Origin: RGIG9060 sp045645985
Lineage (GTDB): Bacteria > Spirochaetota > Spirochaetia > Treponematales > Treponemataceae
Direction: 5' to 3'
NCBI GenBank assembly: GCA_045645985.1
Contig: JAZRJV010000033.1
Span: 1-64,000 of the forward strand
DNA: 64,000 bases
Within the stretch, counting starts at the first letter, position 1; the number at the start of each line of letters is the position of its first letter. Below, in pieces: positions 16,847 through 25,976 of this stretch. The notes beneath the pieces are model-generated. The model did no database searches. It had not been told where the DNA came from and saw only the letters and a program-made list of their open reading frames with translations. The position numbers were made by a program, and so were the translations under genes.

Positions 16847-17650
16847 TTATTCGCAATTTTCACAAAGTGATAAAAGATTTTTTACATCATCTTGAGTAAG
16901 TTCTCTAAAATTTCCACTTTGCAAACCTTCAATTTTTATGTTCCCGATTCTAATTCGAGTTAAGGCTTTAATTCCAATTTCAAATTTATCAAAAACTCTA
17001 CGGATTTCGCGGTTTTTTCCTTCGATAAGAACTACTCTCATTCTTCGTGCGTTGATTTGCTCAGCATCTTTTGCTTTATAAAAAACGCCATCAACTCGCA
17101 AACCTTTTTTGAATTTTTCTGCCAAATCAGATGGAATTGGAATGCTTGTATCAACAATGTATTCTTTTTCAATTTGTGCCGATGGATGAGAAATCTTTGC
17201 GGCAAAATCACCGTCGTTTGTAAAAAGAATCAATCCGCAAGAAAACATATCAAGTCGGCCAACATTGTAAAGTCGTTCTGTAAAATGAGGCTTTAATAAA
17301 TCGGCGGCAACTTGTCTTCCCTTTTCGTCAGCAAGTGAACAAACATATCCGGCTGGTTTAAAAAGCAAAACATAACGCAAGTTTTCTTCAAAACTGATTT
17401 TTTTACCGTCCACAGTTACTTCATCAGTTGGCAAAACTTTTGTTCCAAGTTGAGTGATTTTTTCGCCATTTACACAAACTCTTCCGTCTGTGATGATTTT
17501 TTCACTAGCACGACGACTTGCAACTCCGCATTTTGCAAGATACAACTGCAAACGCATTTCATCGTTTGAATTATTTTTTTGAGAAGAATTATTTGTAGAA
17601 TTAAATTTATTATCTTGCAAGTTCGAATCGCTCACTTTCTGTTTCTTCAA
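16847..17650 (-). CDS. rluB: RsuA/RluB/RluE/RluF-family pseudouridine synthase
   Basis: An rRNA pseudouridine synthase, most like RluB (23S position 2605 in E. coli). An S4 RNA-binding domain (about residues 32-90, MRLQLYLAKCGVASRRASE) precedes the catalytic domain with the GRLD motif (NVGRLDMFSCGLILFTNDG), which holds the catalytic aspartate, and the C-terminal block EGKNREIRR. The first 30 residues are a polar Asn/Ser/Lys-rich extension. The gene start lies 41 bases inside the end of scpB. The linkage scpA-scpB-rluB is widespread in bacteria and supports the assignment. The exact target nucleotide is not decided by sequence. Confidence 0.85.
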   Translation of the reverse strand: MKKQKVSDSNLQDNKFNSTNNSSQKNNSNDEMRLQLYLAKCGVASRRASEKIITDGRVCVNGEKITQLGTKVLPTDEVTVDGKKISFEENLRYVLLFKPAGYVCSLADEKGRQVAADLLKPHFTERLYNVGRLDMFSCGLILFTNDGDFAAKISHPSAQIEKEYIVDTSIPIPSDLAEKFKKGLRVDGVFYKAKDAEQINARRMRVVLIEGKNREIRRVFDKFEIGIKALTRIRIGNIKIEGLQSGNFRELTQDDVKNLLSLCENCE

Positions 17651-18155
17651 GTTTAGGCAAATCTGAAATACTGTTCAAGCGGAAAAATTTTAAAAATTCT
17701 TTTGTTGTTCCAAACTGAACTGGTTTTCCAGGTGCATCTTTTTTTCCAACTTCTTTAATTAAGTTGCGTTCTGCCAAAAGACGAATCATATTGTCTGCAG
17801 AAACTCCGCGAATTGCTTCAATTTCAGCACGAGTAATTGGCTGAGAATAAGCAATAATTGAAAGAGTTTCCATTGCGGCTTTAGACAATTTTGCTTCTGA
17901 TTTTTTTCCGTATCTGTCTTTTAAGCATCCCCAAAGTTCTTTTTTAGGTGTAATTACCCATCCACCAGAAATTTGAGTTAATTCAATTCCTGAATCTTCA
18001 GCAGAATATTTTTCTTGTAATTTTTGCAAAGCAATTTCTACAACATCTCTTGAAAGTTCAGAGATTTTAGAAATCATATCTTCATTAAGCGGTTCAGAAT
18101 CTAAAAATAAAATTGCTTCAACAATAGCGGTTTCTTGTTTCAAATTAAACTCCAT
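17610..18155 (-). CDS. scpB: Segregation and condensation protein B
   Basis: A 181-residue winged-helix kleisin-associated protein (KITE) that with ScpA and SMC condenses and segregates the chromosome. The two winged-helix units are seen in ETAIVEAILFLDSEPLNEDM and in the family core LSIIAYSQPITRAEIEAIRGV, followed by LLAERNLIKEVG and GTTKEFLKFF. Length and motif order are normal. The 3' end overlaps the rluB-type gene by 41 bases, and scpA lies 49 bases upstream. Confidence 0.93.
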   Translation of the reverse strand: MEFNLKQETAIVEAILFLDSEPLNEDMISKISELSRDVVEIALQKLQEKYSAEDSGIELTQISGGWVITPKKELWGCLKDRYGKKSEAKLSKAAMETLSIIAYSQPITRAEIEAIRGVSADNMIRLLAERNLIKEVGKKDAPGKPVQFGTTKEFLKFFRLNSISDLPKLEETESERFELAR

Positions 18156-18204
18156 GGGCTACAGTATATCCGTTTTATTGAGTATTTTTCAAGTTATTTT
18201 TAAG

Positions 18205-18972
18205 TTATGCAGCTTGATATGGACGAATTTTTATATCACCAAACATACGATTTTGATAAATCGAAGCCATCTTGAATTTTACAGCTTCAAGCAAGGCCAT
18301 AAAAGCACAAACGATATCAAGCAAATTTTCTTTTCGAACAATCAATTCTGTAAAAGAACATTCACCGTTGTTTTCGAGAAGTTCGTTCATCAAAGTAATT
18401 TTTTCGCTTACGGAAATTTCTTCGTACATATCAAGGATTTTTTCAGCTGAATAAGAAGAAATCAAACTAGAAAATGTTTTTAGCAAATCCCAAGTATCAA
18501 CTTTTTCCCACAATTCTTCTTCTTCAAAAGGCAAAACTCGCTGAATTCGCTTTCGTTCAAAACTCCATTCAGATTCTTCTTCTTTTTCTTCCATAAGATT
18601 TGAAAGTTTCTTGAATTTTTGATATTCAATCAATTTATCAACAAGTTCTTGGCGAGGATCTTCAATTTCTTCACCTTCAAATGAAACTTCCATAGGAAGA
18701 AGCATTTTTGATTTTATGTAAAGCAAATCTGCTGCCATCGCGTAAAATTCAGTTAAATTTCCTAAATCAGTTGTAACAGCGTAATCTAAATATTCCAAAA
18801 ATTGTTCTGTAATTTCAGCAATCGGAATATCGTAAATATTGATTTCATTTTTTTTGATTAGATAATGCAAAACATCTAGAGGTTCTTCTCTATTAGCAAC
18901 CACAAATTTTTGTTTTTCGGCAGTTGCAGTAGTTTTTTCTGAAGTGAGTTCAAGTTCATTTTCTGGAATCAT
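18205..18972 (-). CDS. scpA: Segregation and condensation protein A (kleisin)
   Basis: A 255-residue kleisin bridging the SMC heads. The N-terminal block EEPLDVLHYLIKKNEINIYD near residues 29-48 and AADLLYIKSKMLLP near 83-96 are diagnostic; the C-terminal winged helix contains FTELIVRKENLLDIVCAFMALLE (in pieces). A long glutamate-rich middle joins the halves. The start has a strong AAGGGGAA site. It lies directly after folK on the same strand with a 28-base gap. Confidence 0.92.
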   Translation of the reverse strand: MIPENELELTSEKTTATAEKQKFVVANREEPLDVLHYLIKKNEINIYDIPIAEITEQFLEYLDYAVTTDLGNLTEFYAMAADLLYIKSKMLLPMEVSFEGEEIEDPRQELVDKLIEYQKFKKLSNLMEEKEEESEWSFERKRIQRVLPFEEEELWEKVDTWDLLKTFSSLISSYSAEKILDMYEEISVSEKITLMNELLENNGECSFTELIVRKENLLDIVCAFMALLEAVKFKMASIYQNRMFGDIKIRPYQAA

Positions 18973-19000
18973 AAGATTTCCCCTTATTAATTTATTAGAA

Positions 19001-19528
19001 TCACAAGGGAAATTTTGAAAAAAACTTTACCCCTTGATCTGGAAGATTTTGCAAATAATCGCTATAAAATGCTCCATTTATAGGTTCGGCACATTTAGGA
19101 AAAATCTCAAGTAAAGGAATCAAAACAAATTGCCTTTCTTGCAAATTTTTATGGGGAATTTCTAATTTTTCAGTTTTTATAACGGAGTTTTTAAATAATT
19201 CAATATCGATATCTAAAGTTCGTGGACCTTTGAAAATTTCTTTTTCACGATTTCGACCTAAATCCGCTTCGATTTGATTGATTTGAGACAAAAGTTCAAA
19301 GGCTGATTTTTCATATTCGCCACAAACTACCATATTATAAAAATCCTGCTGATTTTCATAATACATGGCTTTGGTTTTATAAATTGATGAAAATTTAGTT
19401 GTTTTAGGCACAAGGATTTTTTCTAATTCTAAACAAGCAAGTTTTAGAATTTCCACTGGAGGAAGTTCTTCACCGTTTACAAACAAGGAAGAATTAGAAC
19501 CTAAACCTAAAACAACTAGATTATCCAT
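19001..19528 (-). CDS. folK: 6-hydroxymethyl-7,8-dihydropterin pyrophosphokinase
   Basis: HPPK transfers pyrophosphate from ATP to hydroxymethyl-dihydropterin in folate synthesis. The 175-residue product has the family start VVLGLGSNSS, the middle block FYNMVVCGEYEKSAFELL, and the ATP/Mg signature GPRTLDIDIELF (GPRxLDxDI) and IPHKNLQERQFVLIPLLEI. Its ATG shares a base with the recA stop codon (TAATG), so translation is coupled. No folP or folB is nearby in the window. Confidence 0.92.
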   Translation of the reverse strand: MDNLVVLGLGSNSSLFVNGEELPPVEILKLACLELEKILVPKTTKFSSIYKTKAMYYENQQDFYNMVVCGEYEKSAFELLSQINQIEADLGRNREKEIFKGPRTLDIDIELFKNSVIKTEKLEIPHKNLQERQFVLIPLLEIFPKCAEPINGAFYSDYLQNLPDQGVKFFSKFPL

Positions 19529-20667
19529 TAAAACAAACCACCTGGAGCATCTTCTGGTAAAGTTGCTTTTTCAGCTTTTACTTTTTTTTCAGTTTTTTCT
19601 GATTTTTCTTCGGCTTTTTTGTTTTTCAACACTTGCCCCGGAAAAAGTTTTTGTCTAATTTGACTTTCTACATCAGTTGCAAAATCTTTGTGTTCAAGCA
19701 AGAATGAAATTGCATTTTCTTTTCCCTGCCCAACTTTTTCTGTAGCAGTTGCGTACCAAGCACCTTTTTTGTCGATAAAGCCATGTTTAACAGCAGAATC
19801 CAAAAGACTTGCCACATGAGAAATACCTTTTCCAAAGTAAATATCTAATTCAGCTTTTCTAAAAGGAGGAGCAACCTTGTTTTTTACAACTTTTACACGA
19901 ACGCGGTTTCCAACTGCATCTTCTTCACCTTTTGCATCGATTGATTCAATTCGACGAACTTCAAGGCGCACAGAAGAATAGAATTTAAGAGCATTTCCAC
20001 CAGTTGTAGTTTCTGGATTTCCAAACATAACACCAATTTTCATACGAATTTGGTTGATGAAAATTAAAATACAGTTTGATTTTCCGATAATTGCTGTAAG
20101 TTTTCGTAAGGCTTGGCTCATAAGACGAGCTTGAAGTCCCATGTGAGAATCACCCATGTCGCCTTCAATTTCGGCTTGTGGAGTAAGCGCTGCAACTGAG
20201 TCCACAACGATTACATCAACAGCCCCGGAACGCACCAAACTTTCTGCAATTTCAAGTGCTTGTTCCCCAGTATCTGGCTGAGAAACCCAAAGTTCATCAA
20301 TGTTTACACCAAGATTTTTTGCGTAAACTGGATCGAGAGCATGTTCTGCGTCGATAAATGCTGCAATTCCACCGAGCTTTTGAGATTCAGCGATTGCGTG
20401 CAAAGCCAAAGTTGTTTTACCAGAAGATTCTGGTCCGTAAATTTCGATAATTCTTCCTTTTGGATAACCACCAATTCCTAAAGCTTCGTCCAAAAGAATT
20501 GAACCAGACGGAACAACTTCAATTCCTTCCGCATTTGCAGAAGTTCCCAACTTCATTAAAGAACCTTGACCAAATTGTTTTTCAATTTGAAGTCTTGCAG
20601 CTTCTAAAGCCTTTAATTTTTCTGAAGCATCTTCTGATGCATTAAAATCATTCATTATTTTTGCCAC
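19528..20667 (-). CDS. recA: Recombinase RecA
   Basis: The homologous-recombination strand-exchange ATPase. Walker A GPESSGKTT is at residues 78-86; the segments VIVVDSVAALTPQAEIEGD (Walker B) and IFINQIRMKIGVMFGNPETT (loop L2) are intact, and the C-terminus is Lys/Glu-rich, ending GGLF. It probably starts at GTG 20667, because a GGGAGG site lies nine bases upstream; ATG 20655 is the alternative. The gene lies 83 bases after the upstream TPR gene, in an AT-rich spacer that probably holds its own promoter. I see no convincing LexA box there. Confidence 0.96.
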   Translation of the reverse strand: MAKIMNDFNASEDASEKLKALEAARLQIEKQFGQGSLMKLGTSANAEGIEVVPSGSILLDEALGIGGYPKGRIIEIYGPESSGKTTLALHAIAESQKLGGIAAFIDAEHALDPVYAKNLGVNIDELWVSQPDTGEQALEIAESLVRSGAVDVIVVDSVAALTPQAEIEGDMGDSHMGLQARLMSQALRKLTAIIGKSNCILIFINQIRMKIGVMFGNPETTTGGNALKFYSSVRLEVRRIESIDAKGEEDAVGNRVRVKVVKNKVAPPFRKAELDIYFGKGISHVASLLDSAVKHGFIDKKGAWYATATEKVGQGKENAISFLLEHKDFATDVESQIRQKLFPGQVLKNKKAEEKSEKTEKKVKAEKATLPEDAPGGLF

Positions 20668-20750
20668 CTGTTTTTTCCTCCCATATATATAATAGGTGTA
20701 AAATTAAAATTTGCATGTAAATTTACAAAAAAAATTATTTTTTTTACTTT

Positions 20751-21839
20751 TTATAACTTATCCCCTGTTAAAGGCTGATAAACAGCTTTTCCCAATAAAA
20801 GCAATCGACCATCTTCGATAGAAATTTGTGCTAAAACTTTTAATGGTTTTTCTGGATTTACAGAAATCTCAGAAGATATTTTTAATGGTGCAATTCCATC
20901 AATTTTTTTCATATCTTCGTAGCCAACAAGTAAATCTGCGCTGAAATATTTTTCATTGGCGTTTACATTTGTAACTCTTCCCGTCCAAACAACCCAACAA
21001 TCTTGATACAAATATAAATCTTTAGAAATTTCTTGGTAAGTATATTGTTCAAATTTTGAATCGAAAACAGGTTCTTCAAGATATTCCATTAACTGACGAG
21101 CTTTTTGCCGAATAGAAGCAGATGCGTTTGAATTTAACAAAATATTGATACATCGCTGAGCTTCGTTATCGTTATATTGATTATAAAATCTTTTTGCATC
21201 CTCGTAATAATTTTCAACTTCACTTTGTGTAAGGATATATCTGTAAACTGTGGATGCAGTAGAATTTTCTGTTAAATCAGACTTATCTTGGTATGAAAGT
21301 GAAAAACTTGATAAATCTGCTCGATTGTTTAATTTTACCCCACGAGTTAAAAGAAAAACTAAAGCTAAAACAGCACAAACACAAGCAAGCGAGATTAAAA
21401 TTGGCTTAATTGGTGATTTTTTAGGCAACTCTGGATAAAAAACCTTAAGTTTTCCATTATGATTCCATTCGCTTATAGTATCAACATCACCATATTTTTC
21501 TAGTAACTTTAGAAATTGCTGAGTTTTAGGATTTTCTGGTTCTAAATTCAAAGCATCAAGACAATATTCCACTGCCTTATCTATTTTTCCTCTTTTTAGA
21601 AAGATAACAGCTTGGGCTAAAATAAGATTTACATCATTTAGTTTGATATGTCTTGCACTTCTAAAATAAGTTTCGCTTCCAGCTACATCACCTTGATACA
21701 AACAAGCAACGCCTAAAATATAATAGAACTGAAAAGAATCCCGATATTCCAAAACTCTAGGTTCTAAAAGTTTAATTACCTCTGAGAATTTTTTATTTTG
21801 TAAATATTTACGAGCAGTATCAAGTACACTCTTTGCCAT
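20751..21839 (-). CDS. TPR protein with one membrane span and extracytoplasmic C-terminal domain
   Basis: A 362-residue protein. The first ~120 residues are TPR-like helix pairs (for example SFQFYYILGVACLYQGDVAG and IDKAVEYCLDALNLEPENP). One transmembrane helix follows (about residues 143-164), then a non-TPR domain that ends in a beta-rich OB-like region (WVVWTGRVTNVNANEKYFSA). It begins at the base after the stop of the upstream gene. TPRs in the cytoplasm and a sensor-like domain outside suggest a cross-membrane scaffold. I do not recognise a named family. Confidence 0.6.
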   Translation of the reverse strand: MAKSVLDTARKYLQNKKFSEVIKLLEPRVLEYRDSFQFYYILGVACLYQGDVAGSETYFRSARHIKLNDVNLILAQAVIFLKRGKIDKAVEYCLDALNLEPENPKTQQFLKLLEKYGDVDTISEWNHNGKLKVFYPELPKKSPIKPILISLACVCAVLALVFLLTRGVKLNNRADLSSFSLSYQDKSDLTENSTASTVYRYILTQSEVENYYEDAKRFYNQYNDNEAQRCINILLNSNASASIRQKARQLMEYLEEPVFDSKFEQYTYQEISKDLYLYQDCWVVWTGRVTNVNANEKYFSADLLVGYEDMKKIDGIAPLKISSEISVNPEKPLKVLAQISIEDGRLLLLGKAVYQPLTGDKL

Positions 21840-23189
21840 TTATTGTTCCAAAATCTCTAAAATTGCGTCTAATTCTGTATGCAAATATAAAATTCTACTT
21901 GCATCATATAACTCTGGATTTTGTTCCAAGGCTTCGATTTCTTTTATAAGTTCTTCCACATACTCTAAATTTAATTTTTCTGGAGTAATTTCAACATAAG
22001 GAAGATTTTTCTCTGGTTCTTCTGTGTATTCATCCAAAATATCAGTTTCTTCGGATGTTACTTCATCTTCAACAACTTCAGAATCTTCAATAATCGATGC
22101 ATTTTCATCTGAATCCAATGTATCATCATCACCAGATTCAGAACCTTCAGAAACTGGAACAATATCTACGGTTTCTGAAACATTTTCGTTATCTTTGTTA
22201 TCATCTTTATTATCGTCTTTTTCAACATCTGTGTTTGTTGACAAAACAACATATTCAATTACTTCTTCTGCTTTCAACTTATCAGAATCGTAAACAAAAG
22301 ATGCTGTTTGTAACGCTTTTCCGCTTGTAAAGAATGAACAAGAAGTATCAACAGGTTCCTTTGAATCAGATGCTCCACTTATATAAAATCTAACTCCGAA
22401 TAATTTTTCCGGAGCAACTTTATATGCATTCCAAGTTATTCCAACTGCAGAATTATTTAATGAAAACAAAGAATTAAATCCTCGCCCAGGAACTATTCTT
22501 GGCTCCCAAGAATCAACAGATAAAATATCACGATTTGCAACCATAACAGCTTCTGGAGTTGTAATAGTTTCGCCTTCTAGCAAAAATTTAATAGAATTTT
22601 TACCATCTGAAGATTTTATCCATTTATCAATGCTCATTGAATTAAAATAAGCTTCTGAATTTAATGAATTTAATGTTTTTGTTGTAAAATGAATTGGTGA
22701 ATTTTCACCTAAGTATGTATCAAAAACTCCCCTAAGACTAAGAATCTTTGACTTTTTACTTAAATTTTTAACCAAAACATCAATAATAACTAAGTCAGAA
22801 TTTTCTGTAAAAAAACCTGTGGCAGAATAAACAAATGAAAAAATAAAATTTACTTCTGCAACACCTTTAATATTGTAAGTGATAGTAGCACTATTTTCTG
22901 TCATGTTATGAATTATTGGCACTCCACCTAATTTTGAAAGCGGATAAACCTTAGAACCTGATTTTAAGTACAAAAGAGTTCCAGATGAGTTATCAAGAGG
23001 ATTAAAGACTGGAACAAATTTTTCACTATCAGAATCTAGCATTGATAAAGTGAAAGTTCCTGCATTTTCATGAAGTTCTAATCTGTACATTCCAAAAACG
23101 CCATCAAAATCTTTTGAAAAAGAAAAAGAACAGATTATAAAACAAATAAAAACACCTAAAAAAAGTTTTTTAATTATTTTCATTTTCAT
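21840..23189 (-). CDS. Secreted protein of unknown function with acidic Ser/Asp/Glu-rich linker
   Basis: A 449-residue product with a cleavable-type signal peptide (residues 1-25, ending SFSFS-K). A beta-rich domain spans about residues 28-300. An acidic low-complexity linker of about 80 residues follows (repeated D, E, S, N), and a helical C-terminus after a proline at about 410. Its start overlaps the 3' end of the upstream gene by 20 bases; ATG 23183 two codons in is an alternative start. The beta domain has no motif I can name. The layout suggests a periplasmic or surface protein acting with the neighbouring TPR proteins. Confidence 0.6.
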   Translation of the reverse strand: MKMKIIKKLFLGVFICFIICSFSFSKDFDGVFGMYRLELHENAGTFTLSMLDSDSEKFVPVFNPLDNSSGTLLYLKSGSKVYPLSKLGGVPIIHNMTENSATITYNIKGVAEVNFIFSFVYSATGFFTENSDLVIIDVLVKNLSKKSKILSLRGVFDTYLGENSPIHFTTKTLNSLNSEAYFNSMSIDKWIKSSDGKNSIKFLLEGETITTPEAVMVANRDILSVDSWEPRIVPGRGFNSLFSLNNSAVGITWNAYKVAPEKLFGVRFYISGASDSKEPVDTSCSFFTSGKALQTASFVYDSDKLKAEEVIEYVVLSTNTDVEKDDNKDDNKDNENVSETVDIVPVSEGSESGDDDTLDSDENASIIEDSEVVEDEVTSEETDILDEYTEEPEKNLPYVEITPEKLNLEYVEELIKEIEALEQNPELYDASRILYLHTELDAILEILEQ

Positions 23190-24171
23190 CCCCTATATTA
23201 GAATCTTGATTTTCTGTATTATCTAAAACTTCTGCATCATTTTTAGATTCTTCATTTTTTTGAACTTCTAAATCTAATGCATCTTGAATTAATTGAGCTT
23301 TTTGTTTCAATACTTCAATGTCGGCTAAGTATTTTGCATTACGCTCTGATTTTTCAGCATTTATCTGGTCAACTACAACTTGTAAATCAGCATAAGATTT
23401 TTCTAATTCAGCAACCTTTTCTGTTAATAAATCATTTTCAGCTTTTATAATTTCCAATTCTGATTGAGATTTCTTTAAATTTTCATTAGCAATTCTAAGT
23501 TGATTTCTTAAACCGATAGATTCTTCTGTATTATATTGTTTAATTTGTCTGTCGTAATTTTCTTTTGAAGAAATATATTCTTCACCTGTTACTTTGAGCA
23601 AATACAATAATTTTTCTTCTTTTTCTCGTTGAACGATTAAATCTAAACGATAAAGTGATTCAACATATTTTGCTGAATTTGGAAAATCGGAAACAACTCG
23701 TTCGTAAAGACCTTTTGCTTCTTCAAAATAATATGAAGCGTAAAAAGATTCAGCCATCCAAAACAAAGCCGAAGAGAAAAGTTCGTTTTGTTCATTTTCT
23801 GCACAGAATTTTTGCAAAAGTGAAATTGAATCTACATATCGACCTAAGTAATGCAAGGCTCGTCCCATCTGATAATCGATATAAACTTTATATTCACTAT
23901 CAGGATAGAGATTACAGAAATTTTGACCATCTTTTAGGACATCATCATAATTTCCGTTAAACATTTCGGACATTACCAAAACATACAAAACTTCTGGAGT
24001 TGAAGATTCTGGAAGAGAAACTGCATTTTTAAGCAACAAAATAGCAGATTCCCAATTTCCGTCTTTGTAGGCTTGTAAACCTTTAGTTAAATAATCATCA
24101 GTAGAAACTTGTGCAGTTACAAACGAAACTAGCACACAACTTAAAACCAAAAGGGCTATAATCTTTTTCAT
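23170..24171 (-). CDS. Secreted TPR protein with C-terminal coiled coil
   Basis: A 333-residue protein with a signal peptide (residues 1-20, ending VTA-Q), TPR-like repeats to about residue 190 (such as MGRALHYLGRYVDSISLLQK and SALFWMAESFYASYYFEEAK), and a coiled coil from about 210 to 300 rich in Glu/Lys with leucine heptads. The domain set, TPR plus coiled coil in the periplasm, recalls BamD and CpoB/YbgF in reverse order. It starts three bases after rpe and overlaps the following secreted-protein gene. An envelope-assembly role is inference. Confidence 0.6.
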   Translation of the reverse strand: MKKIIALLVLSCVLVSFVTAQVSTDDYLTKGLQAYKDGNWESAILLLKNAVSLPESSTPEVLYVLVMSEMFNGNYDDVLKDGQNFCNLYPDSEYKVYIDYQMGRALHYLGRYVDSISLLQKFCAENEQNELFSSALFWMAESFYASYYFEEAKGLYERVVSDFPNSAKYVESLYRLDLIVQREKEEKLLYLLKVTGEEYISSKENYDRQIKQYNTEESIGLRNQLRIANENLKKSQSELEIIKAENDLLTEKVAELEKSYADLQVVVDQINAEKSERNAKYLADIEVLKQKAQLIQDALDLEVQKNEESKNDAEVLDNTENQDSNIGDENENN

Positions 24172-24174
24172 ACA

Positions 24175-24834
24175 TTACTCCCAAATATTTGCACAAAACT
24201 TTCCGTTCCAATCTAAATTGCCAGAAAAAAATGAAGAACCAGAAACGATAACTTCTGCACCAGATTCAATTACAGCTGGAAGAGTTTTATCGTTTACACC
24301 ACCATCTACAGATATTATATACCTAAAATCATTTTCTTGGCGAATTTTTTTTAATTCATTTATCTTTTTTAAACATTCTGGAATCAATTTTTGTCCGCCA
24401 TAACCAGGATTTACAGTCATAACTAAAACTAAATCCACATAAGGCAAAATTTCTTTTATTGTATCAACTGAAGTTGAAGGAACAATACTGATTCCTGCTT
24501 TTACACCAGATTCTTTTATCTTTTGGACAATTCTATGGTGATGAACACTTGCTTCATAATGAAAAGTGATACAATCAGCACCTGATTTTACAAAAGTATC
24601 AATATGATTTTCTGGATGTTCTATCATTAAATGAACATCGAAGGGCAATTTTGTACATTTTCTAATTGAACTAACAACTGGTTGCCCAAAAGAAATTTGA
24701 GGCACGAAAATTCCGTCCATAACATCAATGTGAACTAATGATGCTCCTGAATCTTCGATTTTTTTAATATCTTCTGCCAAATTTGCAAAATCCGCAGATA
24801 ATAAAGATGGCGCTAAAACTGGAAAATCTAACAT
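24175..24834 (-). CDS. rpe: Ribulose-phosphate 3-epimerase
   Basis: Interconverts ribulose-5-phosphate and xylulose-5-phosphate in the pentose phosphate pathway. This 219-residue TIM barrel has the family motifs LAPSLLSADFANL, HIDVMDGIFVPQISFG (metal-binding His and Asp), FDVHLMIEHPE, VLVMTVNPGYGGQ and ISVDGGVN. Length is normal. It is first in a run that continues with three envelope genes; they are probably cotranscribed. No Shine-Dalgarno site is visible before the ATG. Confidence 0.95.
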   Translation of the reverse strand: MLDFPVLAPSLLSADFANLAEDIKKIEDSGASLVHIDVMDGIFVPQISFGQPVVSSIRKCTKLPFDVHLMIEHPENHIDTFVKSGADCITFHYEASVHHHRIVQKIKESGVKAGISIVPSTSVDTIKEILPYVDLVLVMTVNPGYGGQKLIPECLKKINELKKIRQENDFRYIISVDGGVNDKTLPAVIESGAEVIVSGSSFFSGNLDWNGKFCANIWE

Positions 24835-24916
24835 TATTATATAGTAACAAACAAGAGGAATATTGTACAGTATAATTTATAAAAAATATTTTTTTAAAAA
24901 TTTTGCAAAAAACATA

Positions 24917-24945
24917 TTGACTAAAAAACAAAAAAACAGTATATA
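24917..24945 (+). promoter_or_regulatory. Upstream promoter of the TPR-greA pair
   Basis: TTGACT (24917-24922) and TATATA (24940-24945) are 17 bases apart; TATAAT at 24944-24949 with longer spacing is an alternative -10. It is followed by a T-run and then a second, better promoter. Confidence 0.4.
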
Positions 24946-24979
24946 TAATGCCCTTTTTTACCTATTTTTTATAACTTAA

Positions 24980-25007
24980 TTGACTAAACATTATATTTCA
25001 GTATAAT
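24980..25007 (+). promoter_or_regulatory. Main promoter of the TPR-greA pair, giving a very short leader
   Basis: TTGACT (24980-24985) and a perfect TATAAT (25002-25007) are 16 bases apart. Transcription would start near 25014, only about seven bases before ATG 25021, and no Shine-Dalgarno site is present. The message would be nearly leaderless. Confidence 0.65.
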
Positions 25008-25020
25008 AGTAACCATAGTT

Positions 25021-25956
25021 ATGAGTTCACAGTCAGAAAATGAAATAAAAACAGCTTATAATTTACTCAAAAACGCAGACCCTTTTTCAGCAAAAGGAGT
25101 TTTAAGTAATGCACTTATAAGCGATCTTGAAAATACTGAAATTTTATTCGGACTAAAATGTACAAGTTTTTGGTGTGAAAGATTAAATCATATTTCAGGA
25201 ACAACTAATTTATTTCAAAAAGGTGAGCAATTAATTTTGTACTGGAAAGACTTTCTATTACTATTTCAGGAAGATGAAAAATCAAAACATGAACAGTGCA
25301 TCTATTCCATAAAAAAAGGGATTTTCACTCAAGTTCTAGAGATTTTTCAACAGCTTTTAGAAGAAAACTCTACAATGGATAAGGGAACTATCTTTAGTAG
25401 AATAGGTTTATGTTACAAACAACTAGGTGACTACGAAAAAACCTTAAATTCTCTTAGTAAAGCAAATTTAGTAAATCCTGAAAAAGCTTCAATCTTGGCA
25501 GAAATGGCAGATTGTTATGCTTTATGTGGTGAAGAAAGAACTTCCAAAGTGCTATTCAGAGAGGCATTTTTTATAAATCCTCAAGATGTTGATATTTCTT
25601 TTTTAGAGTCAGAACTTTTTTGTAGGCTTTATGCTGAAATTCTGAAAACAGGAAAAAAAGGAGCAATCGCTGCCGAATGGTTCCCTGTAGAAGGTGTTTT
25701 ACTAGGTGTTCTTAATGTAAAAAGAGAACTTAGAGCACTTGAAGCAGGAAAACTAAAGCAAAACATCTATGCACTTGAAACAGAGTTAAAAGATACGGGA
25801 GTCGAACCGTCATTAACTATTCCTCGACTAATAAACAATTATTTTTGGCTCATTGATCATTATGTAACAATAAATGAAGACAGAGCTAAAATAAACGAAA
25901 TTTTGTTAAAAATTAAACTACTGAACAAAGACATTTACGAAAGGTATACAGTCTAG
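25021..25956 (+). CDS. TPR-containing protein encoded upstream of greA
   Basis: A 311-residue soluble protein without signal peptide or membrane span. The middle carries TPR-like pairs (FSRIGLCYKQLGDYEKTLNS and ILAEMADCYALCGEERTSKV); the C-terminal 100 residues are helical and conserved-looking (AEWFPVEGVLLGVLNVKREL). It lies 20 bases before greA and shares its promoter. The GreA that follows has its own repeat-rich extension, so a physical partnership between the two is plausible. I do not recognise a named family. Confidence 0.65.
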   Translation: MSSQSENEIKTAYNLLKNADPFSAKGVLSNALISDLENTEILFGLKCTSFWCERLNHISGTTNLFQKGEQLILYWKDFLLLFQEDEKSKHEQCIYSIKKGIFTQVLEIFQQLLEENSTMDKGTIFSRIGLCYKQLGDYEKTLNSLSKANLVNPEKASILAEMADCYALCGEERTSKVLFREAFFINPQDVDISFLESELFCRLYAEILKTGKKGAIAAEWFPVEGVLLGVLNVKRELRALEAGKLKQNIYALETELKDTGVEPSLTIPRLINNYFWLIDHYVTINEDRAKINEILLKIKLLNKDIYERYTV

Positions 25957-25976
25957 TTTCAGTTATAGGAGAATTT

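Noticed and set aside
20668..20750. SOS (LexA) box upstream of recA
   Set aside because: The spacer has only AT-rich sequence and a weak palindromic ATGCAAAT-like word; no recognised LexA consensus.
24836..24841. TATAAT next to the rpe start codon as a promoter
   Set aside because: It ends one base before the ATG, so transcription would begin inside the gene. It is more likely a chance AT-rich match.
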